NCBI GenBank assembly: GCA_046727755.1
Contig: JBKPDG010000149.1
Location: 1 to 18,825 of the forward strand
Length of the DNA: 18,825 nt
Reading direction: 5' to 3'
Source of the DNA: JALZAA01 sp046727755
Lineage (GTDB): Bacteria > Actinomycetota > Acidimicrobiia > IMCC26256 > JACDBD01
Shown one piece after another: positions 15,401-18,825 of this stretch. The translations under genes were made by a program, and so were the position numbers. The notes below the pieces were generated by a model. That model searched no databases. It saw nothing but the letters and a program-made list of their open reading frames with translations, and had not been told where the DNA came from. Each line of letters starts with the position of its first letter. Within the stretch, counting starts at the first letter, position 1.

Positions 15401-15718
15401 GTCGTGCCCATCGAGGCGCTGGGCGAGCTCCCGCACCGCACCGTGGTGGAGGTGGCGGGGATCGTCACCCATCGCCAGCAGCCCGACACGGCTAAGGGCG
15501 TGGTGTTCGTCAACCTCGAGGACGAGACCGGGCTGCTCAACGTGATCTGCACCGCCGCCGTGTGGCGCCGGTTCCGCAAGGTGGCGCGGATGTCACCGGC
15601 CCTGATCGTGCGGGGGATGCTCGAGCGCTACCAGGGCGTCATCAACGTCGTCGCCGCCCGCATCGAGGAGCTCCCGCTCTCGGCCGCCGACCTCGTGCGC
15701 TCGCGCGACTTCCACTAG
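12479..15718 (+). CDS. dnaE2: DnaE2 (ImuC), error-prone DNA polymerase III alpha-type subunit
   Basis: A 1079-residue C-family polymerase, the usual length for DnaE2. The N-terminal PHP domain shows ELHCHTNFSFLDGAS (H9, H11) and TDHDG (41-45). The palm has the catalytic aspartates D414 and D416 in PDIDLD, followed by EHQRREEAIQYVYDKYGRD, and D561 in KFDLLGLGML. Fingers and thumb regions follow (SVSFAYLVYSSSWIKLHYPA), then a helix-hairpin-helix region and a C-terminal OB fold from about residue 985. It lacks the long C-terminal tail of the replicative DnaE1. The enzyme carries out damage-induced mutagenic lesion bypass together with ImuB. Start: TTG with GGAG nine bases upstream. Upstream lie a LexA box and promoter, so it should be induced by DNA damage. 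Its TAG shares CTAG with the stop of the convergent methyltransferase gene. Confidence 0.96.
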   Translation: MAEGYAELHCHTNFSFLDGASHPEELADEAARLGLAALAVTDHDGLYGVVRFALAARAHGLPTVFGAELTLDAPRTPPNGYADPPGEHLVVLAEGPVGYARLARAVSAAQLAGEKGAPRLDLGALAAAARAPVHLTGARPSTANDAWFVLTGCRKGAVPRALLDDGPAAARRALDRLVAAFGRDRVLVELWDHGDPLDRHRNDALAEVAASASVDVIATNNVHYATPGQRPLATALAAVRARRSLDEIDGWLPAAPFAHLRSAAEQRNRFARWPGAVERTLDVAATCAFDLKLAAPELPDHDVPPGHTEMTWLRELTARGAAVRYPPSHEKHAHAMRQIAYELDVIEELGFPGYFLLLVDIVEFCHRNDIYCQGRGSAANSAVCYALGVTKADAVALGLLFERFLSPERDGPPDIDLDIEHQRREEAIQYVYDKYGRDRAAQVANVITYRPKSALREMAKAAGLSPGHADGLTKWIDRWGRDVGAFESVKAEGPPVPALVLDLAGQVLDFPRHLGIHSGGMVMADRPLVEFCPVEWARMEDRTVLQWDKDDCAAAGLVKFDLLGLGMLTMLHLAVDLVREHEGTALDLATIPQEPEVYDLLCAADTVGVFQVESRAQMATLPRLRPRTFYDLVIEVALIRPGPIQGGSVHPYLRRRNGQEPVTYPHPMLEDCLKKTLGVPLFQEQLMQMAIDIAGFSPGESDQLRQAMGSKRSHARMAVMRERLLAGMAERGITGATAEEIADKFAAFADFGFPESHSVSFAYLVYSSSWIKLHYPAEFACALLNAQPMGFYSPHSIVRDAMHHGVEVLGPDVNASRKDCTLEPRTPDAGPVGHPRPGWHADPSTRAVRMGLRYVRGLADALLDRIDAERERARFTSLSDFTRRTGASTDAIEALATAGAFGNLDETRRSALWAAGALRDARADKLPGLVTGAAAPPLPGMTEVEETAADLWATGLTAGRHPTEFVRGRLSDRGVVPIEALGELPHRTVVEVAGIVTHRQQPDTAKGVVFVNLEDETGLLNVICTAAVWRRFRKVARMSPALIVRGMLERYQGVINVVAARIEELPLSAADLVRSRDFH

Positions 15719-16536
15719 ACGGAGCGTGTCGCCCGGCCGTAGTGCACGTCGACCGGTAGCTGGGTGATGCCCTTCGCCTCGATGATGTCGAGCACATGCC
15801 GGCGAACGGGCTCACGGTCAGCAGTGGGAAGTCGATCGAGCGTCCCTCGCATTCCCGAGCCCATCACTATCGTCCAGAACTCCTCGGCGTCCCGCAGCTC
15901 GTGCCTGGCCGGCTCGCTGATGATCTCGATCGCGTCGTCAGGAACGCCGCCAGCCACCAGTGCAGAACGCAGATCGGCCGGGTTGGCGACATGCAGCCAA
16001 CCGGGGTCCTGCGGCACGAGATCGGGCGCTTGTGCGCCGACGGCGTCGAAGAACGCGCTGTAGGCGGGCTCCAGGAGACCGCGCGCCCAGACAGTGATCA
16101 CCAGCCGCCCGCCCGGCCTGACCAGCTCCCAGAGATCGCGGACCAACGCCGGCATGTCCGGCACCATGAACAGCCCGAACACCAGGAGCACGGCGTCGAA
16201 CGAACGAGCCGGGAGGTCGAGCTCGCGCATGTCGCCGACCCGAAGCTCTACGTTGTCGAACCTGGCGTGCTCGACCTTGGCACGACAGAGTGCCAGCAGA
16301 CCGTCCGACACGTCGACGCCGACCACGCGTCCAGCCGGCCCGACGTCCTGCGCGGCCGGCAGCACGGAGCTCCCGCTTCCGCACGCCACGTCGAGCACGC
16401 GGTCACCGCGCCGGAGCTGCGCGTGATCGACGCTGCGCCGACCGAAGCGGACGTGGAACGAGAGCGGCTCGTCGTCGAAGTGGTCGGCGGCGGCATTGAA
16501 CGCCGTCCGCGATGCCTCGGCAGCCTCGTCGCGCAT
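15715..16536 (-). CDS. Class I SAM-dependent methyltransferase (UbiE/arsM-like)
   Basis: A 273-residue methyltransferase. It has DRVLDVACGSGSSVLPAA (about 45-62) as SAM-binding motif I, VVGVDVSDGLLALCR (about 71-85) with the acidic ribose contact, VGDMRELDLPARSFDAVLL as motifs II and III, and WELVRPGGRLVITVW. These are soluble enzymes; targets range from quinones and lipids to small secondary metabolites, and nothing in the sequence selects one. The ATG at 16536 is four bases after the stop of the upstream CPBP gene, so the two probably form an operon. It is unrelated in sequence detail to the zinc-ribbon methyltransferase at 11480. The gene converges on dnaE2 and their stop codons overlap in a CTAG palindrome. 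Confidence 0.85.
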   Translation of the reverse strand: MRDEAAEASRTAFNAAADHFDDEPLSFHVRFGRRSVDHAQLRRGDRVLDVACGSGSSVLPAAQDVGPAGRVVGVDVSDGLLALCRAKVEHARFDNVELRVGDMRELDLPARSFDAVLLVFGLFMVPDMPALVRDLWELVRPGGRLVITVWARGLLEPAYSAFFDAVGAQAPDLVPQDPGWLHVANPADLRSALVAGGVPDDAIEIISEPARHELRDAEEFWTIVMGSGMRGTLDRLPTADREPVRRHVLDIIEAKGITQLPVDVHYGRATRSV

Positions 16537-16540
16537 GAGC

Positions 16541-17200
16541 TCAGGCGGTACCCGTCGCGTACAGCGCCAGCAGCGACGCCAACACGAGCGTGATGATCGT
16601 GAAGTTGTACGCGAGGTGGGCGCGGGTCGACTCGAGGAGCGCGCCCGTTTGCGTCCGTGTCTCCTTCCAGCCTTCGAGGTAGCACCGCGTGAGATACAAG
16701 CCGCCGATCGACAGCGCCAGCGCGGCGCCGATCGGGATGCCGATGACGGCGTGCGCGAGGCCGAACACGAGGGAACGCGCGACGTTCATGGCGGTGCCGC
16801 GCGTTTCGGCGCCACGCCGGAACACCCACTCCTCCCGGGCGACGAGCAGCGGCATGCCCACGATCAGCAAGCCGATGAAAAAGAGGGGCAGGACGACCGA
16901 GACGATTCCGTAGTCCTCCTCGGTGACGCCGACGACCGGGTTGCCCTCCCCGCCGATGACTGACCACCAGCCGAACGAGAGGACGGGAAGCTGGATCAAT
17001 ACCCAGGCCGTCGACACGATCACGACGACGATCGGGACCGCCCGCACGAAATGCCGCGCGCGCAGCCCTTGCACGACACCGAGCGTCTTGCGGTGGGCGC
17101 CGACCGAGGTCCGGGCCGCCTCGAACAACCGGACGCCCACCACCGCCAGCACCGCCACCATCAACAGGTCGAGGACCGACACCGCGACAGTCTTCCTCAC
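16541..17200 (-). CDS. CPBP (CAAX protease/bacteriocin-processing) family intramembrane protease-like protein
   Basis: A 219-residue integral membrane protein with about five or six hydrophobic helices. Three short motifs of the CPBP/Abi family are present in order: EExxxR as EEWVFR (E123, E124, R128), FxxxH as FGLAH (F146, H150) and HxxxN as HLAYN (H195, N199). In the family these residues form the glutamate-dependent peptidase site inside the membrane. Bacterial members process bacteriocins, give self-immunity or have unknown roles. The overall sequence is divergent, with an unusual long insertion between the second and third motifs, so the assignment rests on the motifs. The GTG start at 17200 is chosen; a GTG at 17182 with AGGAAG upstream is an alternative. 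It precedes the methyltransferase gene by four bases and is divergent from the cation permease gene. Confidence 0.6.
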   Translation of the reverse strand: MRKTVAVSVLDLLMVAVLAVVGVRLFEAARTSVGAHRKTLGVVQGLRARHFVRAVPIVVVIVSTAWVLIQLPVLSFGWWSVIGGEGNPVVGVTEEDYGIVSVVLPLFFIGLLIVGMPLLVAREEWVFRRGAETRGTAMNVARSLVFGLAHAVIGIPIGAALALSIGGLYLTRCYLEGWKETRTQTGALLESTRAHLAYNFTIITLVLASLLALYATGTA

Positions 17201-17282
17201 GCCGGTCCCGGCCCCGACCCGTTAGCCTGAGCCGGCTCATGCCGACGAGACGGATCCCGATGAGCGAGCCCCCGAGTAGCAG
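17201..17282. promoter_or_regulatory. Divergent intergenic region between the CPBP gene and the SLC41-type permease gene
   Basis: These 82 bases separate two divergent genes and should contain their promoters. TAGCCT at 17223-17228 fits a TANNNT -10 on the plus strand but has no good -35. An in-frame TAG at 17277-17279 closes the permease frame just upstream of its ATG. No regulator site or Mg2+-sensing leader was recognised. Confidence 0.35.
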
Positions 17283-18515
17283 ATGGTCCGACGGCCGCGC
17301 CTCCTTCGGCGCTTCGTCGCCATTGTTCGCGCCGACCCGAGCGGGGTCGGGGCGGGGTTCCTCGCGCTCCTGCTCTCGTCGGGTGGGGATCTCCTCGCCG
17401 GCCTGACGCTCGGCGCCATCACCGGCACGCTCGAGGCGCTGCCCGGCCTGCTCGTGCTCATCCCGGCGGCCATCGGGATGCGCGGCAATGTCTTCGGTGC
17501 TCTCGGGAGCCGCCTCGGGACGTCGATCCACACCGGTACGTTCCGCGTCTCGCGCCGGCTCGACACCCTCGTAGGGCAGAACGTCGCCGCGTCGCTCGCG
17601 CTGTCGCTGTCGATCTCGGTCGTGCTCGCGGTGCTGGCGAAGGCCGTATCGGTCGCGTTCGGCGTCGCGAACTCAATCTCGATCGTCGACTTCGTGGTCA
17701 TCTCGGTGGTCGGCGGGATGTTGTCGTCGGTCGTCGTCCTGCTCGTTGTGATCGGCGTGACCGCGATCTGCGTCCGCTACGACCTCGACCTCGACAACGT
17801 CCAGTCACCCCTGGTGACCGCCGCCGGCGACATGGTCACGTTGCCTGGGCTGTTCATCGCCACCTACCTCGTCGGCATCGCGTGGTTCACGCCGACGCTT
17901 GCCGTCGTCTGCGCGATTGCAGGTGTCGTCGCGCTCGTGCTGAGCCTGCGGGCGGGCCTGCCGATCCTGCGAAGGATCGTCCGCGAGTCGCTACCTTTGC
18001 TGGCCGTCGCAGGCCTCGTCGACGTGATCGCCGGCATCACGGTCGAGAAGCGCATCGAGTCGTTCCTGACGTTCCCGGCGCTACTTATCCTCGTCCCGCC
18101 GTTCCTCGAGGATTCGGGAGCACTCGGCGGCATCCTCAGCTCGCGGGTCGCGACGAAGCTCCACCTCGGCACGGTCGACCTGTCGCGTTCACCGTGGCGA
18201 GCTGTCGGCGAGGACGTGCTCCTCGTGTTCGTCTACGCAATTCCGGTGTTCTTCCTGCTGGGCGTATCCGCCGACATCGCCGCGGCGATCTTCGACCTGA
18301 CGAGCCCGGGCGCGCTCGAGATGATCGGGGTGTCGATGCTGGCGGGGGCGTTCGCCACGACGGCGGCCGTCGGCGTCGGCTACTACGGTGCCGTGCTCAC
18401 GTACCGGCTCGGCCTCGACCCCGACAACCACGGCATTCCGATCGTCACCTCGAGCCTCGACTTCCTGGGAGCCGTCTCCCTGATCCTGGCTATCGTGATC
18501 CTCGGCCTCAGCTAG
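17283..18515 (+). CDS. SLC41/MgtE-type divalent cation permease with duplicated integral-membrane domain
   Basis: A 410-residue membrane protein with about ten transmembrane helices. It contains two copies of the MgtE integral membrane domain. Repeat 1 has LLVLIPAAIGMRGNVFGALG (56-75) with a later DLDN..SPLVTAAGD (169-183). Repeat 2 has LLILVPPFLEDSGALGGILS (267-286) and DPDN..IPIVTSSLD (379-393). In MgtE the acidic residue of the DxDN..P motif binds Mg2+ in the pore. Unlike classical MgtE it has no N-terminal cytosolic domain or CBS domains, and so resembles the eukaryotic SLC41 layout and prokaryotic COG1824-type permeases. The start ATG is fixed by a stop codon six bases upstream. The following gene encodes a PhoU-domain protein, a known partner type, 11 bases downstream. 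Mg2+ is the likely ion, but this is not shown. Confidence 0.85.
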   Translation: MVRRPRLLRRFVAIVRADPSGVGAGFLALLLSSGGDLLAGLTLGAITGTLEALPGLLVLIPAAIGMRGNVFGALGSRLGTSIHTGTFRVSRRLDTLVGQNVAASLALSLSISVVLAVLAKAVSVAFGVANSISIVDFVVISVVGGMLSSVVVLLVVIGVTAICVRYDLDLDNVQSPLVTAAGDMVTLPGLFIATYLVGIAWFTPTLAVVCAIAGVVALVLSLRAGLPILRRIVRESLPLLAVAGLVDVIAGITVEKRIESFLTFPALLILVPPFLEDSGALGGILSSRVATKLHLGTVDLSRSPWRAVGEDVLLVFVYAIPVFFLLGVSADIAAAIFDLTSPGALEMIGVSMLAGAFATTAAVGVGYYGAVLTYRLGLDPDNHGIPIVTSSLDFLGAVSLILAIVILGLS

Positions 18516-18526
18516 GCCGGACCTTG

Positions 18527-18825
18527 ATGGACGAGAAACCCCCGAGAAATCTCAAGGCCATGCTCTCGGAGGCGAAGGATGCCTCCGAGCTCATGGTCGA
18601 TCTCGGCTACGCCGCCCTCTTCTTCGACCACCTGGGCATGGCCGAAGAGGTCGTCGACCTCGACGAGCGGCTCGACGAGCTCGTGCACGGGATGCGCGAG
18701 GTCTGCATTCTCGCCGCCCGGTCGCCGCACGATGCCGAGCAGATGTCGAGCGTGCTGCACGTGATCGCGACCATCGAGCAGATCGGCAACGCCGCCGTCG
18801 ACATCTCGCGCATCGTGACGCACCG
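18527..18825 (+). CDS. PhoU-domain protein, probably PhoU/TrkA-C regulator of the permease (N-terminal part)
   Basis: A reading frame starting at ATG 18527 stays open to the right edge; 99 codons are visible. The protein is helical, with repeated acidic heptad-like stretches (ASELMVDLGYAALFFDHLGM, EEVVDLDERLDELVHGMRE) and the PhoU-type signature IEQIGNAAVDISRIV at 83-97. It lies 11 bases after the SLC41-type permease, the arrangement known for proteins with a PhoU domain followed by a TrkA-C ligand-binding domain (COG3273 type). The missing C-terminus is therefore expected to contain a TrkA-C domain, which would give the permease the regulatory part it lacks. The opposite strand is also open here but encodes nothing recognisable. 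Confidence 0.8.
   Translation, partial: MDEKPPRNLKAMLSEAKDASELMVDLGYAALFFDHLGMAEEVVDLDERLDELVHGMREVCILAARSPHDAEQMSSVLHVIATIEQIGNAAVDISRIVTH

Noticed and set aside
18512..18823. A 103-codon open frame on the minus strand at the right edge
   Set aside because: The plus strand in the same place encodes a recognisable PhoU-domain N-terminus directly after the permease gene; the minus frame has no recognisable features.
1..18825. Mobile elements, CRISPR arrays, tRNA or rRNA genes that could explain the position of the glycan locus
   Set aside because: No transposase, integrase, regularly spaced repeats or recognisable RNA genes were seen, so any transfer of the block is not supported by direct marks.

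Overview
The window comes from a very GC-rich genome. Most genes abut or overlap, and GTG and TTG starts are frequent. Three things point to an actinobacterium: two small enzymes of classes that often use coenzyme F420, a Gram-positive-type LexA box with CGAAC/GTTCG arms, and the mutagenesis pair ImuB and DnaE2. The mixture would fit Acidimicrobiia or relatives, but no rRNA is present and the lineage is inference. I saw no tRNA, rRNA, CRISPR array, transposase or insertion sequence.

Layout: (1) 1-1022, the C-terminal part of the Y-family polymerase-like protein ImuB, whose N-terminus lies outside the window. (2) 1036-2706, four small enzymes: a minus-strand run of a Ddn-like deazaflavin-dependent reductase, a DUF3237 protein and a VOC/glyoxalase-fold protein, with a divergent F420-dependent PPOX-class oxidoreductase. 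(3) 2711-12361, a glycan locus. On the minus strand are a UDP-GlcNAc 2-epimerase (wecB/wbpI type) and a DUF2142 multi-pass membrane protein. Divergent on the plus strand is a seven-gene operon: DegT-type aminotransferase, Gfo/Idh/MocA oxidoreductase, hexapeptide acetyltransferase with a zinc-ribbon tail, FAD oxidoreductase, cytosolic polysaccharide-deacetylase-like protein, DPM1-like GT2 glycosyltransferase and zinc-ribbon methyltransferase. Every junction in this operon is a 4-base ATGA or GTGA overlap. (4) 12349-12478, a long hairpin over the last stop codon, then a promoter with a perfect LexA box between its -35 and -10. (5) 12479-15718, dnaE2 (imuC), starting at TTG. (6) Minus-strand methyltransferase and a CPBP-type membrane protease. 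(7) A duplicated SLC41/MgtE-type cation permease and the start of a PhoU-domain protein, running off the right edge.

How the genes work together: aminotransferase, oxidoreductase, acetyltransferase and 2-epimerase match four of the five steps (WbpE, WbpB, WbpD, WbpI) that make UDP-2,3-diacetamido-2,3-dideoxy-mannuronic acid. The UDP-GlcNAc 6-dehydrogenase (WbpA) is not in the window. The downstream GT2 enzyme, signal-peptide-free deacetylase and DUF2142 membrane protein suggest that a sugar is loaded on a lipid carrier, trimmed and transferred across the membrane, in a way formally similar to the Arn system. ImuB and DnaE2 are the two flanks of this locus, about 11.5 kb apart on the same strand. 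DnaE2 has its own visible SOS switch, so the two parts of the mutasome appear to be regulated as separate units.
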